In this document: positions 44,067 through 51,759 of the stretch, piece after piece | How the letters are laid out: each line of letters opens with the position of its first letter | Numbering within the stretch: the first letter of the stretch is position 1 | Origin: Lentisphaera araneosa HTCC2155 | GTDB taxonomy: Bacteria > Verrucomicrobiota > Lentisphaeria > Lentisphaerales > Lentisphaeraceae | Direction of reading: 5' to 3' | DNA length: 64,000 nt | NCBI RefSeq assembly: GCF_000170755.1 | Contig: NZ_ABCK01000023.1 | Coordinates: 1-64,000, forward strand | Translations under genes and position numbers: made by a program | The notes under the pieces: generated by a model | The model's input: only the letters and a program-made list of their open reading frames with translations | What the model was told of the DNA's origin: nothing | Database searches by the model: none

Positions 44067-46889
44067 ATGCGCTACGCAATAGTAACAGATATCCATGCCA
44101 ACTGGCAATCTTGGAGTGTTACCTTAAAAGATATTCGCAAGCGCGGCGTTGATAGTATTTTGTGCCTAGGTGATGTGGTCGGTTATGGCCCATCTCCCGT
44201 AAAAGTTCTTGAAAGCACTTATGAAAACTGCGATGGTTTTATTCTTGGTAATCACGATGCCGTTATTGGTAATCGCTTAGATTCTGATCTATTCAACGAT
44301 CACGCAAAACAGATTATTGAGTGGACGCGTGAGCAAATGAGTGATCAAGCAGTTGAACTCTTTGCAAATATGCCTTTGAAAATGGAAGGGCCTGGCTTTG
44401 AATGTGCTCATGCGGAATTAGCAGTTCCAGGTCGCTTCGGTTATATTTATCAATCGGAAGATAGCATTGAGTCATTTGGCGCGACACAATCATCTTTGAT
44501 GTTTGTTGGCCATACTCATTTGCCCGGATATTTCCAATGTGATATAAGAAAAGGTGAAGTGAAGAAATGTGATCCACTTCAATTCCAAATACAAAAGGAT
44601 TTTCGTTATTTAGTTAATGCAGGATCAACGGGAGATCCCCGGGATGGCTCACTCAAGTCAAGTTATGTGATCTACGATGCGGTTAAACAGACGGTTGAGT
44701 TCTGTTATGTTCCCTTTGATGTGGAAGCTTATAAGCAGGAAGTCTTAAAGGCTTCGATCCCCGCAAGAAATTATTTTTTACAGGTGTACTCGGGTCAATT
44801 AGAAGAAACTGAAACGCTACGCGATATGCGTATTTCAACCGAAGGCATGGCGAAAGAAGTCAAACGAAAACCGGTAAAACTCAATGCGAACTCCGCAAAA
44901 CGTAAAAATGTTAACTTTCGAAAAGTGGATACTCGACGTATTGCCAAGCGAGCAGCGTCATCCAAAACTATTGAAGAAGAAGGATCCAGAAGAAGAGTAG
45001 TTCCAAGAGAGTCGGGAGCGAAGAAGAGTAACTCTATTTTGATGATTACTGGTGGTGGCTCGTTATTACTCATCATTATTTCTTTAGTGATCTTTTTTAT
45101 GGGGGGAGAGGATAAGAAAGAAGCAGAACTTGTTGCTCAAGAAAAGGTAGAAAGTAAAGAGCCGCCTTCTGAAGAAGAAGCCCTGCAACGAGCTCTACAT
45201 AATGTACCAACTCAACCTGGTCTTAAGGACGCAAAAGTTGGAAGCTTAGGTTTTGAGAAGAGAAATATTCCCCAAGACCAACAGGTGCACGGGAAAAATG
45301 GTTGGGATGTCATTTCTGATTTTGATGTGATGAAGGAAGGTTGGTTAATGCACTCACAGGTACCTCGAAAAGCAATTTTTAGAAGTGAGGAAATTCATCA
45401 GAAATATTTAGAAAATGCTAAATTTAGATCTCATGATTTTTTACATACTTATGTGGTGAGAGTTCAAGATAAAAGCCTATTTAGAATCTACAGCCCAGGA
45501 TTTTTACTGAAAAAAGATTTTTTACATTTGCAGAAAGATTATCAGGGTGAGAGTATAAAACTTTATTTGATCAAAGATGGTTCAACAACCGCCGAATCGA
45601 TCATTCCTTATAGCGAAGATCAAAAGGCGGTAGCGACTATAAATGTTAAGGACTTTAAAAAAGAGCGTGTCCGCTTTTTAATTGATGGCAATGAAATTGA
45701 AAAGGGTGATTACCTTCAAATAGATAATTTGGGTCAGTCTACTAGTCAGTCCGGTCATTTAGTTAGAAGGCCTTTGTCCTCAGAGACTGGTGATGGTAGA
45801 ATGTTCGTCTCTAGTTTATTGTGGGGGAACCCTAGGGACGCTGTCAAAAATTTAGATGATTTGGCTAAAGATTTATTTGGTGTAAATGCGAAACTCTTGA
45901 GAGGGCAGGTAGCCGAGCTTGGCGTTTTGTACGATGAAGCGCTTGCCTACTTAACAGGGAAAGTTGGTCAGCGAATTGATTTGCAACTCGCAGGTATGGA
46001 GGCCCCCCGAAAGTTAGAATTTCAACAAGGTAAAAGTGAGGACGTATTTCAAGTTGAAATTGATGGACGTAGCTATGCTTTTTATCCTTTTGAGCTTCAT
46101 CCCGAGTATTTGAGTCAAATTATTAGTCAAGAATCTCAAGTCTTAGGGCTCATAAAAAAGTATCAGTCGCTACACGACTTTTATTCTAGTGAAGATTTTC
46201 CAGCTCAGAAACTTTACAAAAAATTTAATTACATTGTCTTTGCAAATGAAATAAAAATTCAAAGTAAGAAATTAAATGATGAGGTCAGTATCTCTTTAAA
46301 TGCCGACAATGCTCAAGCTGTTTTTAAGGCAGAGAATAAACCGGAAATAAAAATTTCTTTACCTTACTTGATGCCGGTGAAGAGAGTTGACGTAGACAAA
46401 TTAGACTTTGGTAAAGTCTTGACTTTGAGTAGAGATTCTAAACAGCTTTGGCAGGGAGCTGGAGAACAAAATTTATTTCATACACACAATTATAATTCCT
46501 ATATAATGGGACAAGATATCTCTGCCTATGCCAGTATTGATGGTGAGCGATTATCTAGTATGGATTTACTTAATTTGAATAGGTCGTTGCAATCGGATAC
46601 AGAATTTTCACTCAGTTTTGATAAGCCTACACAAGCCGATTATATACGCATACTTTTTTGGTCGCCAGTGGGTTTGGAAGACGATAGTACTTTCTATTTA
46701 AAGGTACGGCATAAGGAAGAAGGGATGACGCGTGGTAACTTAACTTTTCAGGGAGTTTTACGCCCTTATAAGGGACTGAATTATATGACTCTTGCTTTAC
46801 CGGCAGAAAAACTTAAAAGTATAGACCTTGAGTTTGGGTTAAGTGAGTCGATAACTATTCGTTCTATAAAGCTTTTCAGAACGAAGTAA
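44067..46889 (+). CDS. Metallophosphoesterase fused through a membrane helix to a large extracytoplasmic domain
   Basis: A 940-residue protein. Residues 1-235 form a complete calcineurin-like phosphoesterase: DIH (8-10), GDVVGYG (35-41), GNHD (61-64), CAHAEL, GHTH (148-151) and NAGSTGDPRDG. It is followed by a very basic linker (about 260-320; KEVKRKPVKLNANSAKRK) and one membrane helix (about 323-346; ILMITGGGSLLLIIISLVIF). The remaining ~590 residues are extracytoplasmic and of no recognised family, predicted mostly beta. The positive-inside rule puts the esterase in the cytoplasm. Stand-alone YfcE-like esterases are common, but this fusion is not one I know. It lies 18 bp after pheA. Confidence 0.75.
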   Translation: MRYAIVTDIHANWQSWSVTLKDIRKRGVDSILCLGDVVGYGPSPVKVLESTYENCDGFILGNHDAVIGNRLDSDLFNDHAKQIIEWTREQMSDQAVELFANMPLKMEGPGFECAHAELAVPGRFGYIYQSEDSIESFGATQSSLMFVGHTHLPGYFQCDIRKGEVKKCDPLQFQIQKDFRYLVNAGSTGDPRDGSLKSSYVIYDAVKQTVEFCYVPFDVEAYKQEVLKASIPARNYFLQVYSGQLEETETLRDMRISTEGMAKEVKRKPVKLNANSAKRKNVNFRKVDTRRIAKRAASSKTIEEEGSRRRVVPRESGAKKSNSILMITGGGSLLLIIISLVIFFMGGEDKKEAELVAQEKVESKEPPSEEEALQRALHNVPTQPGLKDAKVGSLGFEKRNIPQDQQVHGKNGWDVISDFDVMKEGWLMHSQVPRKAIFRSEEIHQKYLENAKFRSHDFLHTYVVRVQDKSLFRIYSPGFLLKKDFLHLQKDYQGESIKLYLIKDGSTTAESIIPYSEDQKAVATINVKDFKKERVRFLIDGNEIEKGDYLQIDNLGQSTSQSGHLVRRPLSSETGDGRMFVSSLLWGNPRDAVKNLDDLAKDLFGVNAKLLRGQVAELGVLYDEALAYLTGKVGQRIDLQLAGMEAPRKLEFQQGKSEDVFQVEIDGRSYAFYPFELHPEYLSQIISQESQVLGLIKKYQSLHDFYSSEDFPAQKLYKKFNYIVFANEIKIQSKKLNDEVSISLNADNAQAVFKAENKPEIKISLPYLMPVKRVDVDKLDFGKVLTLSRDSKQLWQGAGEQNLFHTHNYNSYIMGQDISAYASIDGERLSSMDLLNLNRSLQSDTEFSLSFDKPTQADYIRILFWSPVGLEDDSTFYLKVRHKEEGMTRGNLTFQGVLRPYKGLNYMTLALPAEKLKSIDLEFGLSESITIRSIKLFRTK

Positions 46890-46893
46890 GGCT

Positions 46894-47589
46894 CTAGTTC
46901 ATCTTTCGAATATCTACAAAAGATCCACTCGGGTAAGACTTGAGTTCTTCAAATACATTTGGTAGTTTGATGGCGAGCTCGTCAGCGGTCGGCATATTTT
47001 CTGTTCCTCGAGCACTCTGAATGCGTTCTAATGAAGTGAAATCCCCAATATCATCTATTGCGCAGAGTTGATCTTGCATGGCGGTATCGACTAGCCCTGG
47101 TGCAAAAGCACAGAAATGTGTTTGAGTGAACTCTTTCGCATAAAGACTTGTCATCATATTAAGTGCAGCCTTTGAAAGTGAGTAGCCATTCCATCCACGA
47201 CTACCATTTACAGAGGCTCCAGAAGATAGTGTAATAATTTGCTCAGTTCGTTTTTCCTTACATATGTAATCAATAATTACTTTGTTTGACCATAAGTTGA
47301 TGTCCATCGCCTGCTTCAGAGCATCAAGAGGAGCATCTTGGAGATCTTTGATTTCTCCTAATACTCCTGCGTTGAGGATTGCTAAATCGATTTGGTCAAT
47401 TTCTGAGAGCAATTGCGATAGGAGGGGTTCTATGTCTTCAAGTTTTGATAAATCACATGCTAGCCATTGCACGCCCTTGTTGGGGCAAGGACGACGACTC
47501 AGGCCATAGACTTCGTGGCCTTCAGCGAGGTATTGTGAGGCTAAAGCAAGACCTATTCCACTACTAACTCCAGTAATGAATACCTTCAT
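46894..47589 (-). CDS. Short-chain dehydrogenase/reductase
   Basis: The 231-residue protein has the NAD(P) motif ITGVSSGIGLALASQYL, the LAILNAGVLG strand, the catalytic Ser (TLSSGASVNGSRG) and YSLSKAA (YxxxK). It begins 4 bp inside the nitroreductase gene, so the two are coupled. The substrate is unknown; sepiapterin-reductase-like family members are the closest in style (inference). Confidence 0.92.
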   Translation of the reverse strand: MKVFITGVSSGIGLALASQYLAEGHEVYGLSRRPCPNKGVQWLACDLSKLEDIEPLLSQLLSEIDQIDLAILNAGVLGEIKDLQDAPLDALKQAMDINLWSNKVIIDYICKEKRTEQIITLSSGASVNGSRGWNGYSLSKAALNMMTSLYAKEFTQTHFCAFAPGLVDTAMQDQLCAIDDIGDFTSLERIQSARGTENMPTADELAIKLPNVFEELKSYPSGSFVDIRKMN

Positions 47590-48161
47590 TCAGTAATCCA
47601 AGTGATCTTTTCATCTATAGAAGATTTTCTCACCCCATCGTGGACTTCATCTTTTGCGTAGCCAAGGTGAATGAAGCCAATGATGCAATCGTCCTTACCA
47701 TCAAGGCCTAAAGCCTCCGCTGTTCCAGGGAGATGACTAATCGAGGAACCCCAGTAGGAGCACACACCATGAGCTTCAGCAGTTAACAAGATGTTTTGTG
47801 TAGCTGCGGAGACAGCACAGAGTTCTTCGATTAAAGGGATTTTACAAGCTTCAGTTCTCTTCATTCCAACTGCAATGATAACAGGGGCTAAGAGTGCATT
47901 AGACTGCCATTTCTTGAGCTTTTCAGGTGGGTAGACATCTGGGTTCTCATTATAGATCTTTTCGATTAGGTCCTGGAATTTGATTCGACCCTTGCCAGAA
48001 AATACAGTAAAGCGCCAAGGTTCAGTGCGCCCGTGGTTGGGTGCCCAATTAGCACTCTCCAAAATTTCCTTTAAAACGGCTTCGGGGATTTCTTCTTCGG
48101 TAAAGTTTGCGGGTTTAACGGTTCTGCGTTTGGAGATTAATTTAAATATATCGCTGCTCAT
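47586..48161 (-). CDS. Nitroreductase-family flavoprotein
   Basis: The 191-residue FMN-binding protein contains KRRTVKPANFTEEEIPEAVL, ESANWAPNHGRTEPWRFTVF (FMN-binding Arg/Asn segments), LLTAEAHGVCSYWGS and IIGFIHLGYAKDE. The pattern is that of the YdjA-type small nitroreductases, which use NAD(P)H to reduce nitro compounds or quinones. It overlaps the SDR gene by 4 bp, so both may act on the same compound. RBS and promoter lie in the 246-bp gap before the divergent Hsp20 gene. Confidence 0.92.
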   Translation of the reverse strand: MSSDIFKLISKRRTVKPANFTEEEIPEAVLKEILESANWAPNHGRTEPWRFTVFSGKGRIKFQDLIEKIYNENPDVYPPEKLKKWQSNALLAPVIIAVGMKRTEACKIPLIEELCAVSAATQNILLTAEAHGVCSYWGSSISHLPGTAEALGLDGKDDCIIGFIHLGYAKDEVHDGVRKSSIDEKITWITE

Positions 48162-48407
48162 GAGTTCCCTTATTGTTTTTATTTTTATAATTTAGTCCGC
48201 TTTGATAAGGAGCAAATCTATTCCGTGTCAAAATATCACAAATTGAGTGCCAGCAATGTGTCAGTATGACGGTAGCTGAATATGTTTCCTTATGGTCGTA
48301 TTTATGTAAAGTGTTTATTACTAATATTTTGAGGTTTATTTTTGTTGTTTGTGCACGGCTTCTTTTATTTATCTTTCACACAAATTATAAAACATAAGGA
48401 GAAAAAA

Positions 48408-48833
48408 ATGTATAAGAATAAATTTGTATTGGACCCTTGGTCTTCATTAGATAAGATCTTTAATAACTTCAACCATAGCCTTTCGACTCGAGAAGGTGAT
48501 CAGTACCCAAAAGTGCACACCATTAAAGGCGAGAATGAATTAACACTGAGTTTTGAATTACCTGGAGTTGACCCAGAAAAGGTAGAGTTGACATACAAAG
48601 AAGATTCTTTGAACCTTAAGGCTGAGCGTAAAATTTTAGTTGAAGACGGACAGAAAATCTTAAGAAGTGAGCGTCCACAAGGACGATTTGAAAGAAATTT
48701 CATTCTCCCTTTTAAAGTCGATGAAGATAAAGTAAAAGCACAATATAAGGATGGAATCTTGACAGTGAAGCTTCAAAAAGAAGCGGCTCAAGCATCAAAG
48801 AAAATTTCAATTCAAACACAAGGAGTTGCATAA
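48408..48833 (+). CDS. Hsp20/alpha-crystallin small heat-shock protein
   Basis: The ATG at 48408 is fixed by AAGGAG 7 nt upstream (the frame is open to 48342). The 141-residue protein has a short N-terminal arm (FVLDPWSSLDKIFNNF) and an alpha-crystallin domain with SFELPGVDPEKVELTYKEDS, RSERPQGRFERNFILPFKVD and the dimer/oligomer strand YKDGILTVKLQKEA. It holds unfolded proteins during stress. The stop TAA overlaps the next ATG by 1 bp, forming a tandem Hsp20 pair upstream of htrA. Confidence 0.95.
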   Translation: MYKNKFVLDPWSSLDKIFNNFNHSLSTREGDQYPKVHTIKGENELTLSFELPGVDPEKVELTYKEDSLNLKAERKILVEDGQKILRSERPQGRFERNFILPFKVDEDKVKAQYKDGILTVKLQKEAAQASKKISIQTQGVA

Positions 48834-49156
48834 TGAAACACAAAGTTCAACCATTAGTCGATATTGTCGATTCAGCAGAAAATTTTTATCTTTATTTTGA
48901 TTTGCCAGGAGTTAATGAGTCGGATTTGGATGTGGGAGTCGAAGGGCATGTACTTAGTGTTCAGGCTAAGCAGCTTATAGGAGACCCAGATAAACCGGAG
49001 ACATATAGAGAAAAGAATTATGAATGTCACTACGAATTAGGTGAAACAATTGATGTAGAAAAGATTAAAGCAAAACTCGATCAGGGTGTTTTGAAGCTCG
49101 ATTTGCCAAAAATCGCTAAAAAAGGGCCCTCAAAAATCAAGATTGACGTTGCTTAA
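48833..49156 (+). CDS. Second small heat-shock protein (Hsp20/alpha-crystallin)
   Basis: The 107-residue protein is an alpha-crystallin domain almost without arms: VDIVDSAENFYLYFDLPGVN, LDVGVEGHVLSVQAKQ and DQGVLKLDLPKIAKK. The typical C-terminal IxI/V anchor is present only as a weak KIKID. It is coupled to the first Hsp20 (1-bp overlap). The pair probably forms mixed oligomers, as seen with other tandem Hsp20 genes (inference). Confidence 0.93.
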   Translation: MKHKVQPLVDIVDSAENFYLYFDLPGVNESDLDVGVEGHVLSVQAKQLIGDPDKPETYREKNYECHYELGETIDVEKIKAKLDQGVLKLDLPKIAKKGPSKIKIDVA

Positions 49157-49199
49157 TTATGAAAAATAAAAAAAATGGAACATCTTAATGTATCATTTG

Positions 49200-49226
49200 C
49201 TAGCCCCTACCATCAGATGGGGCTAG
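49200..49226. promoter_or_regulatory. GC-rich hairpin between the Hsp20 pair and htrA
   Basis: CTAGCCCC (49200-49207) and GGGGCTAG (49219-49226) pair perfectly with an 11-nt loop. Neither side is followed by a T-run, so it is not a standard terminator. It is 31 bp upstream of the htrA ATG in an otherwise A/T-rich spacer; it may be a processing or attenuation element, or an operator (inference). Confidence 0.5.
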
Positions 49227-49256
49227 TACATTTAAAAATTCAACATTGGAGATAGC

Positions 49257-50642
49257 ATGAAAAAAATACTCTGTTTCACAGCTATGGCCTTACTTGCAAG
49301 TCCAGCTTTAGCGGAAGAAGATGTAAAAAAAGAAATTTCACAACTTAAACAAACCAGTCGAGCATTTGCGCATGTCGCAAAAAAAGTCTCGCCAGCAGTA
49401 GTGCAAATACGTGTGGAAAAGGATGTAGAGCGAAGAAGCAGGGGACGTAATAGTCAACAAGAAGAATTTTTACGTCGTTTTTTTGGTCAAGCACCAGAAA
49501 GAAATAAAGAAGAAGAGGAACCCCGTAAGCGTCGCGAAGAAGTCGGTCAGGGTTCAGGATTTATTATCTCTGAAGATGGCTACGTCTTAACAAATAATCA
49601 CGTTATTGGTGAGGCCGACCACATTAAAGTGAGTTTAGCTGATGGGCGCGAACTTGAAGCCAAAGTTATTGGTAAAGATCCTAAGTCTGATGTGGCAGTT
49701 GTGAAAGTTGATGCCAAAGATTTACCTACATTAGCGCTCGGTGATTCATCTAAACTCGAAATTGGTGAGTGGGTAATGGCGATTGGTAATCCCTTTGGAC
49801 TCTCCCATACAGTGACAGCAGGTATTGTTTCGGCAAAAGGACGCAACAGTGTCGGTATCACAGATTACGAAAACTTCATTCAGACTGATGCTGCTATTAA
49901 TCCTGGTAATTCAGGGGGTCCATTAGTTGATCTCGATGGAAATGCAGTGGGAATCAATACAGCAATTTTTAGTCAGAGTGGTGGTTATATGGGCATCGGT
50001 TTTGCCATTCCTATTGATATGGTGAAGAATATTACTGAGCAACTCATTGCCGATGGCTCCGTTACGCGTGGTTTTATAGGTATCTACATGCAGGAATTAA
50101 CCTCTGAGTTAGCGGAAAGTTTTGGAGTTAAATCGGGTATTTTGATTTCTCAAGTGAGTCCTGGTTCTCCAGCTGAAGACGCTGGTCTGCTCTCGGGTGA
50201 TGTCATTGTAAAACTTAAAGGGAAAGCCATTAAGAATTTGGCTGACTTCAGAAATAAGATTGCCATGGAAAAACCTGGAGACAAAATCTTACTAGATATC
50301 ATTCGTGAAGATAAAGAAAAAGAAGTTAAGATTGTGGTTGGTTCACGCGATAAAGTTTTAGCTAAAGTAGAAAAGTATGGACTCACGGTGGAAGAGACGA
50401 GTTCTATAGATGCAAAGGAATTTGGTTCTGATCTTCCGGAAGGTTTAATTATTACACAAGTAAAGGCCAATTCTATTGCGGAAGATGCGGGCTTGCGAGC
50501 TGGAATGGTTATTGCGCAGGTTAATCGCCGAAGTGTAAAGACTACAAAAGAATATAACGAAGCTTTATCTTTAAAGCCTGGCCAAGCTTTACTGCTAGTG
50601 AAAGCGAATGGCGTCTCGCGCTATGTGCTCTTAAAGAAATAA
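49257..50642 (+). CDS. Periplasmic serine protease of the DegP/HtrA (Do) family
   Basis: The 461-residue protein has a signal peptide (cleavage near PALA/EED), a charged linker (EEEEPRKRREEVGQ) and a trypsin-like domain with triad His115 (TNNHVIG), Asp145 (KSDVAVVKVD) and Ser219 (NPGNSGGPLVD). Two PDZ domains follow (about 275-355, with GVKSGILISQVSPGSPAEDA, and 375-460, with GLIITQVKANSIAEDAGLRA). It degrades or refolds damaged envelope proteins. Its position next to the Hsp20 pair suggests a shared stress response. Confidence 0.96.
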   Translation: MKKILCFTAMALLASPALAEEDVKKEISQLKQTSRAFAHVAKKVSPAVVQIRVEKDVERRSRGRNSQQEEFLRRFFGQAPERNKEEEEPRKRREEVGQGSGFIISEDGYVLTNNHVIGEADHIKVSLADGRELEAKVIGKDPKSDVAVVKVDAKDLPTLALGDSSKLEIGEWVMAIGNPFGLSHTVTAGIVSAKGRNSVGITDYENFIQTDAAINPGNSGGPLVDLDGNAVGINTAIFSQSGGYMGIGFAIPIDMVKNITEQLIADGSVTRGFIGIYMQELTSELAESFGVKSGILISQVSPGSPAEDAGLLSGDVIVKLKGKAIKNLADFRNKIAMEKPGDKILLDIIREDKEKEVKIVVGSRDKVLAKVEKYGLTVEETSSIDAKEFGSDLPEGLIITQVKANSIAEDAGLRAGMVIAQVNRRSVKTTKEYNEALSLKPGQALLLVKANGVSRYVLLKK

Positions 50643-50662
50643 GAACTCATTCAAATGAAATA

Positions 50663-50694
50663 AAAAAAGGTCCGTATTTACGGGCCTTTTTTTA
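50663..50694. terminator. Terminator after htrA, shared with the converging lipoprotein gene
   Basis: AAAGGTCCGT pairs with ACGGGCCTTT (one G-T pair) around a TATTT-type loop and ends in a T-run. The A-tract on the other side gives a T-run on the minus strand. The lipoprotein stop at 50692 lies in its right flank. Confidence 0.85.
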
Positions 50695-51144
50695 TGGATT
50701 TGAGGAAGCCGGAGTAATTTTAGTTACGGGATAAATTGGGTATGAGCTATGGTTTTTAGTGACGTAATCATGTCTCCAATTCAGGATGACTTTGTCGCCT
50801 TCTTTAAGTGTTTTGGGAAGTGGGTAAACATTATCCAAAGGCTGTTTGTTAAAGTCACTCACTTGAAAATGGAATTGCTTTTGTTTAGCGCCGTATTTGC
50901 CAGTCTTTACGAATTTGGTGTATTCTAAAATTGTAAAAGAGGCGATTTCTCCCGATTTACCGCACTTATCAGGACATTCAGTCGTGCGACCCATGCATTT
51001 TTTGTATTTTACACCATCGAATCTGGCAATAGTTTCATGAATGGCTAGATTTTCGCGTTTATCATAAGGTTCGGGAGCTTTGTTAGAGTAACAGGAGCTA
51101 AATAAAAAAAAGGAAAAAACTATTAATAATAGTGATTTCCTCAT
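50692..51144 (-). CDS. Putative lipoprotein with a cysteine cluster
   Basis: Not recognised. The 150-residue protein has a lipoprotein signal (SLLLIVFSFFLFSSC, Cys18 as lipidation site). The mature part has KKCMGRTTECPDKCGKSGE, three closely spaced cysteines that could bind a metal or form a disulfide. A beta-rich end follows (FHFQVSDFNKQPLDNVYPLP, GDKVILNWRHDYV). It starts within the stop of the 40-residue ORF (ATGA overlap), so both are translated together. Confidence 0.6.
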   Translation of the reverse strand: MRKSLLLIVFSFFLFSSCYSNKAPEPYDKRENLAIHETIARFDGVKYKKCMGRTTECPDKCGKSGEIASFTILEYTKFVKTGKYGAKQKQFHFQVSDFNKQPLDNVYPLPKTLKEGDKVILNWRHDYVTKNHSSYPIYPVTKITPASSNP

Positions 51145-51263
51145 TTTCTTCTGCGTCGCAGTCTCTTAACTGTAACGGGGACTGGACGAGGTTTTACTTC
51201 TGGAGCTTTCATGACTTGAGCGATAGCAACAAGTGCAAGAAGAGCAATAATTAAACTAGTCAT
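51141..51263 (-). CDS. 40-residue membrane microprotein coupled to the lipoprotein gene
   Basis: A short frame from ATG at 51263 to TGA at 51141-51143, with GGGA 9 nt upstream. The peptide starts MTSLIIALLALVAIAQVMKA, a hydrophobic segment that could span the membrane, and ends in a Pro/Arg/Lys-rich tail (PEVKPRPVPV, then TVKRLRRRRK). The stop overlaps the ATG of the lipoprotein gene as ATGA, which is strong evidence that it is a real gene. No family is recognised. The basic tail would favour a cytoplasmic C-terminus. Confidence 0.6.
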   Translation of the reverse strand: MTSLIIALLALVAIAQVMKAPEVKPRPVPVTVKRLRRRRK

Positions 51264-51378
51264 AATTTTTCCCGTTGGTGTTTCTGTTACAAAGCTAAAC
51301 TAACACGAATTTGGATCAAATACAAAAAAAAATATAACAAGATCGAAATTATCTTAACATTTTTTTCATGAAAGACTT

Positions 51379-51759
51379 TTAATCGTAGACCTCATGGCAC
51401 TTATCACAGGACCTTTTGACGAAGGTCCATTTATCGAGTCGTTCTTCTAGGCTCATTTTTGGGAGATTGGCTACGAATTGATCAATAGCCTCAGCCACAC
51501 GTTTCGCTTCATCTTGAAAGAGTGTGTCTGGGTGATTGAGAGCGATTAAATCATGGCTCTCTTTTTGTAGAATATGTAGTTGATCTAACCAGTCTGATTT
51601 TTGTGGGTGTTTGGCCTTTTGCATACGGTTAAGCAACCAAGTAGGCTCATCCATGTTTTCCATGATTTCATCAATTTGGACAGACTTATAGTGATAGTTA
51701 GGTTCTGAGCTCGTACAGCTGAACAATAGGGTGCTTAGGAGTAGGATATTTTTTTTCAT
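51379..51759 (-). CDS. Lipoprotein class II cytochrome c (cytochrome c'-like)
   Basis: The 126-residue protein has a lipobox (LLFSC, Cys15) and a helical body. The heme motif C118-D-K-C-H122 lies only four residues from the C-terminus, the arrangement of class II cytochromes such as c' and c-556 (four-helix bundle, His122 as ligand). It is the last gene of the efflux operon and its start overlaps the TolC stop by 1 bp. Linking a heme lipoprotein to an efflux system is unusual; sensing or redox protection is inference. Confidence 0.75.
   Translation of the reverse strand: MKKNILLLSTLLFSCTSSEPNYHYKSVQIDEIMENMDEPTWLLNRMQKAKHPQKSDWLDQLHILQKESHDLIALNHPDTLFQDEAKRVAEAIDQFVANLPKMSLEERLDKWTFVKRSCDKCHEVYD

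Noticed and set aside
48162-48407. CIRCE element or heat-shock promoter upstream of the Hsp20 pair
   Set aside because: A GAGTGCCA stretch near 48245 resembles one half of CIRCE, but no TTAGCACTC partner is present at the right distance.
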